64,000 bases of DNA. Source: Actinoalloteichus hymeniacidonis. Its GTDB lineage: Bacteria; Actinomycetota; Actinomycetes; Mycobacteriales; Pseudonocardiaceae. Location of the stretch: assembly GCF_014203365.1 (NCBI RefSeq), contig NZ_JACHIS010000001.1:1240001-1304000 (forward strand), given 5' to 3'. The notes below the pieces were generated by a model that saw nothing but the letters and a program-made list of their open reading frames with translations, did not search any database and was not told the origin of the DNA. This document shows, piece after piece, positions 1-7,908 of the stretch. How positions within the stretch are numbered: the stretch's first letter is position 1; each line of letters starts with the position of its first letter. A program made the translations under genes and the position numbers.

Positions 1-1469
1 ACTGGGATTACGACGAGGCGGGCGCCTCGGTGACCACCGACTTCCAGGTGCAGACCGAGGCCAAGGAGGGCTCCGAGACCGGAACCCTGCTCGCCCTCTA
101 CCCGCACCAATGGAAGAACGTCACCAACGAGCTGACCGACCTGAGCTACGCCTCGCCGCGTGGCGAGATGCGGGTCGTCGAGGGCGGCGGATTCAGCACC
201 GAACTGCCCGCAGGCGGCATCATGCCAAGCCTGCCCACGGTGGACTCCGCAGACCACGATCGGCTGCGGCAGCTCATCGACGAGGAGATCAACCACGAGG
301 ACCCGTGGCGCGGCGCGACCGACACCTACTGGGTCGGCAAGGCGCTGGGCAGGCTCTCCCAGCTGGTCCCGATCGCCGACTCTATCGGCTACACCGAGGG
401 TCGCGACGCCCTGCTCGAACTGGTGCGGGGCAAGATGGAGGACTGGTTGACCTTCTCCGGTCCCGGTGACCAGGCGCTGTTCCGGTACGACGAGAACTGG
501 GGCGCGCTGACCGGTTACCCGTCCAGCTTCGGCGCGGACCAGGAACTCAACGACCACGACTTCCACTACGGCTACTTCGTGACCGCCGCGGCCACCCTGG
601 CCCGGTACGACGCTGCTTGGGCATCCGACGAGCAGTGGGGCGGAATGGTCAAGATGGTCATCAAGGACGCCAACAACTGGGACCGCACCGACGACCGCTT
701 CCCGCTGCTGCGGTCCTTCTCCCCGTACGCGGGCCACGGCTGGGCCTCCGGCCACGCGGGCTTCGGATCGGGCAACAACCAGGAATCGTCCTCGGAGGGC
801 ATGCACTTCGCCGGTGCCGTGGCCATGTTCGGCTCGATCACCGGTGACGACGACATCCGCGACCTCGGTGTCTACATGCACTCGACCCAGGCCAGCACGG
901 TCGCGCCGTACTGGCAGAACGCCGACGGCGACACCTTCCCCGACTCCTACGACGCCGACGTCGTCGGCATGGTGTGGAGCGACGGCGGCGACTACGGGAT
1001 CTGGTGGGACGGTTCGGACGAGGAGCACTACGGCATCAACTACCTGCCGATCACCGCTTCCTCGCTGTACCACGGCACCCGCCCGGACCACGTGAACGCG
1101 ATGCACCAGTCCTTGGTCGACCGGATCGGTGGCCAGCCGCAGGTGTGGCGGGACATCCACTGGGCCTACCAGGCGATGGGCGACCCGGACGCCGCGTTGG
1201 CGGCCTTCGACGGGCAGTGGCAGACCTACGAGCCGGAGGCCGGTTCGTCCAAGGCGCACACCTACCAGTGGGTGTCCACCCTGGCCGAGGTCGGCACGGT
1301 CGACGCCGAGGTCACCTCGGATGCCGCGCACTACGCCGTGTTCGACGATGCCGGACAGCGGACCTACACCGCCTTCAACCCGGACGACACGGCACGGACC
1401 GTCAACTTCTCCGACGGCACCACCCTCGAGGTACCCGCTCGTGGGTTGGCGTCCACTGCGGGCAGTTGA
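1..1469 (+). CDS. GH81 endo-beta-1,3-glucanase, C-terminal part (5' end outside window)
   Basis: This is the 3' portion of a glycoside hydrolase family 81 enzyme, an inverting endo-1,3-beta-glucanase that cuts fungal-type beta-1,3-glucan. About 488 codons are present; the frame is open from the first base, so the true start lies upstream. Family signatures are the LNDHDFHYGYF block, carrying the aspartate region of the active site, and the NNQESSSEGMHF block, carrying the conserved glutamates. A short beta-rich tail follows the catalytic domain. GH81 enzymes are normally secreted, but the signal peptide would be off the left edge. A strong intrinsic terminator about 60 bp downstream closes the transcription unit. 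Family assignment is secure; substrate is inferred from the family. Confidence 0.9.
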   Translation, partial: WDYDEAGASVTTDFQVQTEAKEGSETGTLLALYPHQWKNVTNELTDLSYASPRGEMRVVEGGGFSTELPAGGIMPSLPTVDSADHDRLRQLIDEEINHEDPWRGATDTYWVGKALGRLSQLVPIADSIGYTEGRDALLELVRGKMEDWLTFSGPGDQALFRYDENWGALTGYPSSFGADQELNDHDFHYGYFVTAAATLARYDAAWASDEQWGGMVKMVIKDANNWDRTDDRFPLLRSFSPYAGHGWASGHAGFGSGNNQESSSEGMHFAGAVAMFGSITGDDDIRDLGVYMHSTQASTVAPYWQNADGDTFPDSYDADVVGMVWSDGGDYGIWWDGSDEEHYGINYLPITASSLYHGTRPDHVNAMHQSLVDRIGGQPQVWRDIHWAYQAMGDPDAALAAFDGQWQTYEPEAGSSKAHTYQWVSTLAEVGTVDAEVTSDAAHYAVFDDAGQRTYTAFNPDDTARTVNFSDGTTLEVPARGLASTAGS

Positions 1470-1528
1470 CAGTGATCGCACCGACTTCGGTCGCGTGATC
1501 ACTACGCATAATCGCTGATTGAACGAAA

Positions 1529-1572
1529 CCCCCTGTCCGAGTGGATATTTGCCACTCGGACAGGGGGTTTTT
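1529..1572 (+). terminator. Intrinsic terminator after the GH81 gene
   Basis: A perfect 16-bp stem (1529-1544 pairing with 1552-1567) encloses a 7-nt loop and is followed directly by TTTTT at 1568-1572. This is a textbook rho-independent terminator, unusually clean for such GC-rich DNA. Confidence 0.93.
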
Positions 1573-1672
1573 GTGAATATTGATTCACAAAGAATTGTCC
1601 TAGTTGATTCGCTCCGGGCCCACCGGTTTCCTGGCACGAAATACCTTCACACGCACCATTGGAAGGAGAATC

Positions 1673-2716
1673 GTGCTCACTCGTCGCGAGATGCTGACCA
1701 CCGCCCTGAGTGCCGGAGCCTGGATCGTCGCGGGCGCACCCGGCGCCGCGATCGCCGAAGCCCCGGGTTCCGACACCGATTCCGTCGTCGGCCGGGTGAT
1801 CAGACCCGAGGCCTTCGATCACGTCGGTGTGCTCTTCCCCGCCGAGGCACGTATCGCCCCCGACGGGGTCGTCGGCTCGCTCCGCTTCGAGATCGCGGGC
1901 GAACTCGGGCCGTGGCAGCCGTTGCGACCCTCCGCCGAGGCGCCGGACCACCGACCGGTCGCCGCGACCGACCTGGTGCGCGCCCCGGCGGGCGCGTCGG
2001 GCTATCAGGTCGACATCGCCGAGGGGCTCGGTCCGATCCGGCCGGTCGCCGTGCTCGCAGGACCCCCGGCGGCGGGCGCGGCGCCCCGGCTGCTCCCGCT
2101 GCCGCAGAGCAGTCTGCGGGCGATCAGCCGGGCGGGTTGGGGAGCCGACGAATCGGTGCGCACCTGGCCCGCCACCTTTCATCAGGTCCAATGCCTCACG
2201 GTGCACCATTCCGCCATCGAACTCGAAGCCGACCGTGCCGCCTCCATGCGTGCGATCTACCGATTCCACGCCGTCGATCAGGGCTGGGGCGATATCGGAT
2301 ACCACCTGCTGATCGACCCGGAGGGCCTGGTCTACGAGGGACGATTCTCCGGATCGGACGGAACGCCGGTCTTCGACGGTCCACCGAGCGGCGGCCTGGC
2401 GCGTTCGGTGCTGGCCGGCCACGTCGGCGGCCACAACGCGGGCAACATCGGCGTCTGCCTGCTCGGCGACTTCACCCTGGGCGAGCCCGACGAGCCCGCC
2501 GTGGCCGCCCTGGTGGAGACGCTGACCTCGCTCTGCCTGCTGACCGGGCTGAACCCGACCGGCACCACCCATTACGTGAGTCCCACCGACGGTGCCTCGC
2601 GGACGGTGCCGACCATCTCGGCGCACCGGGACTGGTCGGTGACCCAGTGCCCGGGCGATGCCTTCTTCCCGCAGCTGAGCACGATCCGGACCAGGGTCGC
2701 CGCAGCGCTGGGATGA
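1673..2716 (+). CDS. Secreted PGRP/amidase_2-type N-acetylmuramoyl-L-alanine amidase
   Basis: Predicted zinc amidase cutting the lactyl-peptide bond of peptidoglycan, 347 residues. The GTG at 1673 was chosen because GGAAGGAG lies 4 nt upstream and translation then begins with a TRRE-type, possibly Tat, signal peptide ending near an A-x-A at residues 28-30. The C-terminal half is a PGRP/amidase_2 domain: VHHSA (His178/His179), the YHLLID and GHNAGNIGVCL blocks, AHRD (His318) and QCPGD (Cys326) supply the zinc-ligand pattern. The N-terminal 150 residues are a less conserved region often seen in actinobacterial secreted PGRP proteins. It stands alone between the GH81 terminator and a convergent LysR gene. 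A role in wall turnover is inferred. Confidence 0.85.
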   Translation: MLTRREMLTTALSAGAWIVAGAPGAAIAEAPGSDTDSVVGRVIRPEAFDHVGVLFPAEARIAPDGVVGSLRFEIAGELGPWQPLRPSAEAPDHRPVAATDLVRAPAGASGYQVDIAEGLGPIRPVAVLAGPPAAGAAPRLLPLPQSSLRAISRAGWGADESVRTWPATFHQVQCLTVHHSAIELEADRAASMRAIYRFHAVDQGWGDIGYHLLIDPEGLVYEGRFSGSDGTPVFDGPPSGGLARSVLAGHVGGHNAGNIGVCLLGDFTLGEPDEPAVAALVETLTSLCLLTGLNPTGTTHYVSPTDGASRTVPTISAHRDWSVTQCPGDAFFPQLSTIRTRVAAALG

Positions 2717-2730
2717 GACGGGCATGCGGG

Positions 2731-2760
2731 CGGTTCGATTCGGTTCGGTTCGGTTCGGGG
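2731..2760. repeat. CGGTT pentanucleotide tandem repeat
   Basis: Five CGGTT-like units in a row (one reads CGATT) lie between two convergent genes. A short microsatellite; no function is evident. Confidence 0.7.
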
Positions 2761-2805
2761 ACCGTGGGCGACCCAAAACCGTGCCGGGGCCCGCAGGCGA
2801 CACCG

Positions 2806-3681
2806 CTACCGGGCCTGCGGCATCGCCGCCTCACCGAGCACGGCCGCCGAACGGACCAGCGCCGCGACAGCCGGGGAACGACTGTTCGGCGGCCACGCGA
2901 TCACCGTGGTCACCTCCGGTGCGTCGACGACCGGCACCGCGACGTGCTCCGGCCACTGCCAGGCACGACTGGAGGCGGGGATCACCAGCAGCGTCTTGCC
3001 GAGCGCCACGAGCTGAGCGAGTTTCGACTGGGTGCGGACCTCCGGGCCGGGACCGTCCGGATAGGACCCGTCGAGTCGGGGCCACCGTGCGATCGGCAGG
3101 TCCGGTACGTCGCGGACCTCGGCCAACGTGAGTCGATCGCGCACGGCGAACGGATGCGCGGCGGGCAGGATCGCCACCTGACCCTCGATGTGGAGATCCT
3201 CGGTGTCGAAGCCTGCGAGGTCGTCGAACGGCCGATGCATGAGCGCCGCATCGGCGTGTCCGCCGCGCAACAGCCCCGCCTGCTCGCCCACCTCGCACAA
3301 CAGCACCTCGACCGGCGGGATGTCGGGCTCGGCCGCCACGGTGTCGAGCAGCCGTTGGAGCAGCTCATGGGAGGCACCGGCCTTGGTCGCGAGTACCAGG
3401 GGTTGCGCCGGATTCCCGGCGCGCCGGGTCCGGCGGGCGGCGGCCGCGACCGCATCGAGCGCTGTCGTGGCCTCTCGCAGCAACACGCGGCCCGCCTCGG
3501 TGAGTGCGACGCCACGGCGGTTCCGATCGAACAGCCGTGCGCCGAGTCGGTGTTCGAGCCGGTGGATCGCCCGGGATAGCGGTGGTTGCGCCATCCCCAG
3601 TCGTTCGGCGGCGCGGCCGAAGTGCAGCTCCTCCGCGACGGCGACGAAGTACCGCAGCTCGCGGGTCTCGAGATCCTCCAC
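2806..3681 (-). CDS. LysR family transcriptional regulator
   Basis: A 291-residue LysR-type regulator. The N-terminal winged helix-turn-helix (about residues 5-65) has the family pattern ELRYFVAVAEELHFGRAAERLG followed by PPLSRAI and RLFDR. The rest is a periplasmic-binding-protein-like effector domain. The start is GTG; no good Shine-Dalgarno is visible, but the position fits the family N-terminus. It is divergent from an SDR gene across an 83-bp gap containing a 19-bp palindrome with a T-N11-A core, so it probably controls itself and the SDR. The ligand is unknown. Confidence 0.88.
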   Translation of the reverse strand: MEDLETRELRYFVAVAEELHFGRAAERLGMAQPPLSRAIHRLEHRLGARLFDRNRRGVALTEAGRVLLREATTALDAVAAAARRTRRAGNPAQPLVLATKAGASHELLQRLLDTVAAEPDIPPVEVLLCEVGEQAGLLRGGHADAALMHRPFDDLAGFDTEDLHIEGQVAILPAAHPFAVRDRLTLAEVRDVPDLPIARWPRLDGSYPDGPGPEVRTQSKLAQLVALGKTLLVIPASSRAWQWPEHVAVPVVDAPEVTTVIAWPPNSRSPAVAALVRSAAVLGEAAMPQAR

Positions 3682-3698
3682 GCAGGCAGTCTAACCGC

Positions 3699-3717
3699 TG
3701 ATACCCGCCGGGTATCA
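3699..3717. promoter_or_regulatory. Palindromic LysR-type operator between the LysR and SDR genes
   Basis: TGATACCC and GGGTATCA are perfect inverted arms around a GCC spacer. The core matches the classical LysR T-N11-A motif (T3702, A3714). It lies 17 bp upstream of the LysR start and 47 bp upstream of the SDR start, as expected for a shared autoregulatory and activation site. Binding is inferred. Confidence 0.75.
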
Positions 3718-3764
3718 CAGTCGACCGAGTCGATATTGGACCGCTGTCGAACCCGAGGGCGATC

Positions 3765-4490
3765 ATGGATCGGGTGAACGACACCAAGACGGCGCTGGTC
3801 ACCGGCGCGAACAAGGGAATCGGCCTCGCCATCGCCCACGGCCTCGGGGCGATCGGCTTCCGGGTCGCGGTGGGCGCTCGCGATCAGGCCAGACGCGCGA
3901 AGGCCGTCGAGCAGCTGCATGCCGCAGGCATCGACGCGTTCGGGGTCGCCCTGGATGTCACCTCGGACGACGGTGTCGCCGCAGCGGCGACCACCATCGA
4001 ACAGACCTCCGGGCGACTCGACGTGCTCGTCAACAACGCGGGCATCGCCGGCCGGACCGAGGATGCGGCGCAGGACCCGACGGCGCTCGACCTCGACAAC
4101 CTCCGCACCACACTGGACACCAATGTGTTCGGGGTCGTCCGGGTGATCAACGCGATGCTGCCGTTGCTCTACCGCGCCGAGTCCCCGCGCATCGTCAACC
4201 TATCGAGCAACATGGGATCGCTGGCGTTGCAGACCGGCCCGATCATGGCCGCCTATGCGCCGTCGAAAACGATGCTCAACAGCCTGACGACGCAGTACGC
4301 CCGTCGACTCGCCGAGACCAAGGTGATCGTCAACGCGACCTGTCCCGGCTATGTGGCCACCGACTTCACCGGCCATAACGCGCCGAGGAGCCCAGAACAG
4401 GGTGCCGCGATCGCCATCGCGTTGGCCACGCTGCCGGATGACGGGCCCCGAGGCGGTTTCTTCGACGACGCGGGGGTCGTCCCGTGGTGA
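3765..4490 (+). CDS. Short-chain dehydrogenase/reductase (SDR)
   Basis: A 241-residue classical SDR. It has the nucleotide-binding TGANKGIG motif (residues 13-20), NNAG after the fourth strand, a conserved Ser in VNLSSNMG and the catalytic YAPSK (Tyr164, Lys168). The fold and motifs predict an NAD(P)H-dependent oxidoreductase acting on a carbonyl or alcohol; the substrate cannot be read from sequence. ATG at 3765 is taken as start, with GTG at 3774 a possible alternative. It is divergent from the LysR regulator and probably its target. Confidence 0.86.
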   Translation: MDRVNDTKTALVTGANKGIGLAIAHGLGAIGFRVAVGARDQARRAKAVEQLHAAGIDAFGVALDVTSDDGVAAAATTIEQTSGRLDVLVNNAGIAGRTEDAAQDPTALDLDNLRTTLDTNVFGVVRVINAMLPLLYRAESPRIVNLSSNMGSLALQTGPIMAAYAPSKTMLNSLTTQYARRLAETKVIVNATCPGYVATDFTGHNAPRSPEQGAAIAIALATLPDDGPRGGFFDDAGVVPW

Positions 4491-4785
4491 GCTAGCCGCG
4501 CCGGCGTCCGATCGGCCAACTCGGCTCATCGACGAGGCGAACTCTGCGCGACGACTCATCGCAGGTCAAGGCGCAGGACAGCCGTTCGGTATCGTCCGGC
4601 GATCCGCCGCCCGCACCGCCGTTGACCAGCGAGAACGCCTGGTGTTGGGTCCGGTCGGTCGCCGGTTGGGCGCCTGCCGTTCCGACCAGCGGAGATCCAC
4701 AGAAGGGGTATCGGCGGCGATAACGGATCTGTCAGGGTGCGCGGTGGCGACATTGCGCCACGACAGCTCGTCGAAAGGAACCCTC
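4491..4785. other. Intergenic region upstream of the phosphodiesterase
   Basis: About 295 bp with no supportable gene. A short hairpin (GTGGCG at 4744-4749, CGCCAC at 4756-4761) sits just before the ribosome binding site of the next gene. A promoter for that gene presumably lies here but no clear -10/-35 pair stands out. Confidence 0.5.
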
Positions 4786-5655
4786 ATGCGTCTCTCCGCC
4801 CGGTCGGTGCGGCCGGTCCTTCTGCTGTCCCTGCTCATGGTGGGTGTCACCACGCCGATCGCCGGCGCGGCCGAGACGAATCACCGGGGCGGCCCCGAGG
4901 TGATCGCGCATCGGGGCTCCTCCGGCGTCGCGCCCGAGAACACCGTGGCCGCGATCACCACCGCCCGCGAGCACCGCGCCGACTCCGTCGAGGTGGACGT
5001 CCAGCGCACCGCCGACGGCGAACTGGTGCTGTTCCACGACTGCACCCTGGAGCGCACCACCAACGTCGAAGAGGTCTTCCCCGACCGCGAGTCCCGAGTG
5101 CTGAGCGACTACACCGCCGACGAGCTCGCGCAGCTCGACGCGGGTTCCTGGCTGTCGCCGGAGTTCGCGGGCGAGCCGATCCCCACCCTTCGGGAGGGCA
5201 TCCGCGCGCTGGGAGTGCGCACCGACCTGCTGCTCGAGGTGAAGGTCTGCGAGGGCGAGGAGGGCCTCGGCGAGGCGGTCGCCGACGGTCTCCGCGAGAT
5301 CCCCGGCTACCTGCCGCGTGCCCTGGCATTGGACTCGCTGGTCGTGCAGTCCTTCGACCACGAGCAGACTCGCGAGTTCCACGACGAGCTGCCGCGCGTC
5401 CCGGTCGGTCTGCTGTTCGGCGCCCGCCCCACCGACGCGGAGCTGGCCGACGCCGCGACCTGGGCGCAGCAGGCCAACCCCCGCTACACCCTCGTCGACC
5501 AGGAGTTGGTCGACCAGGTGCACTCGCTGGGGCTGGACATCAACGTCTGGACCGTCAACGAGGAAGCCGACATGACGGCCGCGGTCGACCTGGGTGTCGA
5601 CGGTGTCATCACCGACTACCCGCAGGTCCTGCGCGAACTGTTGCGCACCAGCTGA
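4786..5655 (+). CDS. Secreted glycerophosphodiester phosphodiesterase
   Basis: A 289-residue GDPD family protein that hydrolyses glycerophosphodiesters to glycerol-3-phosphate and an alcohol. The ATG at 4786 is preceded by AAGGAA and opens a Sec signal peptide (SVRPVLLLSLLMVGVTTPIAGA), so the enzyme acts outside the membrane. Signature residues are the HRG near the N-terminus (His42), the following PEN, and HDCTLERTTN (His84), matching the catalytic histidine pair and metal site; the LLEVK strand and the C-terminal NVWTVNEE and GVDGVITDYP blocks complete the TIM barrel. In-frame codons upstream of 4786 are not supported by a ribosome binding site or by the family. It probably scavenges phosphate or carbon from lipid head groups. 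Confidence 0.9.
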   Translation: MRLSARSVRPVLLLSLLMVGVTTPIAGAAETNHRGGPEVIAHRGSSGVAPENTVAAITTAREHRADSVEVDVQRTADGELVLFHDCTLERTTNVEEVFPDRESRVLSDYTADELAQLDAGSWLSPEFAGEPIPTLREGIRALGVRTDLLLEVKVCEGEEGLGEAVADGLREIPGYLPRALALDSLVVQSFDHEQTREFHDELPRVPVGLLFGARPTDAELADAATWAQQANPRYTLVDQELVDQVHSLGLDINVWTVNEEADMTAAVDLGVDGVITDYPQVLRELLRTS

Positions 5656-5716
5656 GTTCTGCGCCGCGCCTCGACCGCGTCGTCGCCATCGCCCGGTGGC
5701 GGCGGCGCGGTCGGCG

Positions 5717-6181
5717 TCAGTCCAGCTCGGTGGTCGGGTGAACCGACATGTCCTCGGCGGCTCCGGACGGGTCGCCGGACCACGCCGGGAAGTCCTCGAT
5801 GGGTTCCCCAGTGGGGCCCACCTCGGTCGGCTCCAACTCCATGCCCTCCTCCGGACCCGCGTCGCCGTGGTCCACGACCTCGTCCACCGAGGAGTCGAGA
5901 TCCTCCAGCTCTCGCTCCACGGCTGGTCGAGCGGTGCCCTCCTCCTCCGGCGGGGTATCGGGGACCTCGGCCGCCACCCGTGCGTCGAGGGTCTCGCCCT
6001 CCAACATCTCCCTGGGTGTCACCCCCGAGGAGGTCGTCCGCTGCCAGTTCTCCGGCGGGTCGACGCCGCCCTCCAGCGGATCGACGTCCAGCTCATCCTC
6101 GTCGAGCTCCTCGAATACCGAGAGCAGCTCGTTGTCGGTGGCACCGGGCTGCGGCAGTTCGAACTCGGAACGGTCGCTCAT
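5717..6181 (-). CDS. DUF5709 family acidic protein
   Basis: A 154-residue, highly acidic soluble protein. The segment DELDVDPLEGGVDPPENW followed by GVTPREMLEGETLDARVAAEVPD matches the conserved core of the actinobacterial DUF5709 family. No enzyme motif or membrane segment is present. The ATG at 6181 has an excellent ribosome binding site (GGAGGAG, 7 nt spacing). It converges on the phosphodiesterase gene and diverges from the Rv2629-like gene. Function is unknown; family members are often reported with stress-related genes, so that link is inference. Confidence 0.82.
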   Translation of the reverse strand: MSDRSEFELPQPGATDNELLSVFEELDEDELDVDPLEGGVDPPENWQRTTSSGVTPREMLEGETLDARVAAEVPDTPPEEEGTARPAVERELEDLDSSVDEVVDHGDAGPEEGMELEPTEVGPTGEPIEDFPAWSGDPSGAAEDMSVHPTTELD

Positions 6182-6420
6182 CGCTCTACTCCTCCAGTCC
6201 GTGGCTAGGCGATGTTCATCGGTTGGGGGTACCCGACCGGCCGCCGGTCCACTCGTCGCCCTGGTCGTCGGTGTCGCCCTCGGTGCGCATGACAGGGCCC
6301 GCCACCTCGAATACGTGTCGTCGTAGCCCCGTCGGGGTATGCGATAAGGACGTTGCTTGGGTCGGCCGGGTGAACTGGTCGATCGAGTGGGTTACCCCGA
6401 CTGAGGGGAGTGTGAAGGAG

Positions 6421-7536
6421 ATGGAGCTGGGCCTGTTGCGAGAGCTCGCCACCAGGTCAGGACCCTGCGCGGTGGCGTACTTCGACGTCACCCGGGACAC
6501 GGAGGAGGCATTCCGGGCCAACGCCTTGCGGCGTCGGGCGGTCGGGGAGGAACTCGCCGACCGAGGCGTCGACGCCGAGACCCTGGCGGCGATGGACGAG
6601 GCGATCGGCTCCGAACCCTGGGTGGTCGGCCGGGCAGGCCGGGCCGTGGTCGGCCGAGACGGCACCGTCCTACTCGACCGGGTGCTGCCCGAACCGCCCG
6701 CCAACACGGTGACCGCCTACTCGCGGGTTCCCGACGTCTTCCCGCTGTTGGTGGCGGTGTCCTCCGATGAGCCGGTCGTGGTCGCGGTGGTGGACCGCGT
6801 CGGCGCCGACATCGGGGTGCACGTCCGCGACGGCGGCTGGCGGGAACACACCGTTCGCGGCGACGAGCGGCCGGTGCACAAGGTGCGCGGGCTGGGCTGG
6901 TCGCAGAACCGGGTGCAGCGCCGAGTGGAGAACACCGCCGCGCACAACGCGGCGGAGATCGCGCACGAGGTCGATCGGGCCGCCGCCGAGATCGGTAGTC
7001 GACTGATCGTGATCGCGGGCGAGGTACGGGCCCGAGCCGAGGTCATGGCCGCTCTGCCCAGCCGCAGCCGAACCATCGCGGTGGAAGCCGAACACGGCGG
7101 GCGGGCCGCTGGCTCCGACCGGACCGCTCTGGCCGAGGAGGTGCAGCGCATCGCCGCCGAGTTCCTGGCCGACGAGACCGAGCAGGTCCTCGATCGATTT
7201 CAATCGGAGCTGGGCGCGGGCCAGGGATTGGCCGTCAGTGGCCCGGAACCGGTGGTCGCCGCCTTGCGTGCGGGCGCCGTCGAGACGGTGCTGCTGCCCT
7301 CCGACGGGATGCACCGCGACGTGACGGTCGGAGAGGAGGCGACCGACATCAGCTTCGGCGCCCAGGATGCGAACAGCATGGCGGGGGAGATGACCGCCGA
7401 TGTCGCGGTGGGCCGGGCCGAATCGGCGGTCGCGCTGGCCGCCGCGGCCACCGACGCGAGCCTGTTCGTCATCGACCCGGTGGACGCGGTCCCCGACGGT
7501 GTCGGCGCGATGCTGCGGTTCCCGATGCCTCGGTGA
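6421..7536 (+). CDS. Rv2629/Vms1-like (baeRF family) protein
   Basis: A 371-residue protein resembling Mycobacterium tuberculosis Rv2629 and the bacterial/archaeal eRF1-like (baeRF) proteins related to Vms1. Characteristic parts are the N-terminal YFDVTRDTEEA, the basic linker with GLGWSQNRVQRRVENTAAHNA, and the RNase-like C-terminal half. Family members are proposed to act on stalled or hibernating ribosomes or as peptidyl-tRNA hydrolases; the activity here is inferred. The start is uncertain: ATG at 6421 fits homologue length, while GTG at 6412 lies behind a GAGGGGAG tract. It is followed 37 bp later by a small acidic protein gene, probably co-transcribed. Confidence 0.75.
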   Translation: MELGLLRELATRSGPCAVAYFDVTRDTEEAFRANALRRRAVGEELADRGVDAETLAAMDEAIGSEPWVVGRAGRAVVGRDGTVLLDRVLPEPPANTVTAYSRVPDVFPLLVAVSSDEPVVVAVVDRVGADIGVHVRDGGWREHTVRGDERPVHKVRGLGWSQNRVQRRVENTAAHNAAEIAHEVDRAAAEIGSRLIVIAGEVRARAEVMAALPSRSRTIAVEAEHGGRAAGSDRTALAEEVQRIAAEFLADETEQVLDRFQSELGAGQGLAVSGPEPVVAALRAGAVETVLLPSDGMHRDVTVGEEATDISFGAQDANSMAGEMTADVAVGRAESAVALAAAATDASLFVIDPVDAVPDGVGAMLRFPMPR

Positions 7537-7573
7537 AGAGACGAACCGGATCCGCTCAGACGAGGAGGCGATC

Positions 7574-7774
7574 GTGGTGCAACGCGGAAGCGATAAACAC
7601 GGAGCCCGGCTGGACGACGAGCTGAGTCACGAGGTCGAGGGCATGACGCGAGCCAATCGCAGCGTCCGTGCGGAGGAGGCCCTCACCCCGGAGCCGCCCG
7701 CCGACGACGACCCCTTGGTCGCCAACCGAGCCCATCCCGAGGAACCGGACGAACACCCGCCGCCCGGCGAGTAA
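7574..7774 (+). CDS. Small acidic conserved actinobacterial protein
   Basis: A 66-residue hydrophilic protein. GTG at 7574 follows a GAGGAGG ribosome binding site with 5-nt spacing. The N-terminal RGSDKHGARLDDELSHEV closely resembles the start of actinobacterial proteins that usually continue into a DUF2795 domain; here the protein ends in an acidic, proline-rich tail without that domain. It lies downstream of the Rv2629-like gene and is closed by a strong hairpin. Function unknown. Confidence 0.7.
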   Translation: MVQRGSDKHGARLDDELSHEVEGMTRANRSVRAEEALTPEPPADDDPLVANRAHPEEPDEHPPPGE

Positions 7775-7827
7775 GGGGCCTTCGGCCTCGCGGTCTTGCA
7801 CCCATCGAGCGAGACCGGCCGGGCACG

Positions 7828-7889
7828 CCGAAGCGGTCACCGTGACGCCCACTCGCAGGCGATGCGAGGCACGGTGACCGCTTCGGTTT
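7828..7889 (+). terminator. Hairpin terminator between convergent genes
   Basis: A perfect 17-bp stem (7828-7844 with 7870-7886) encloses a 25-nt loop that itself contains a CTCGC/GCGAG mini-stem; TTT follows on the plus strand. It sits between the small acidic protein gene and the convergent flotillin gene and could serve both. Confidence 0.82.
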
Positions 7890-7908
7890 CTCTGAGGAAC
7901 GCGGTCCT

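Noticed and set aside
1519-3579. 686-codon plus-strand frame across the amidase and LysR genes
   Set aside because: It begins inside the terminator stem, covers an antisense LysR gene and has no recognisable domain.
5980-6420. Long N-terminal extension of the Rv2629-like protein
   Set aside because: The extension is antisense to DUF5709 and low complexity; family homologues begin near residue 1 of the 6421 start.
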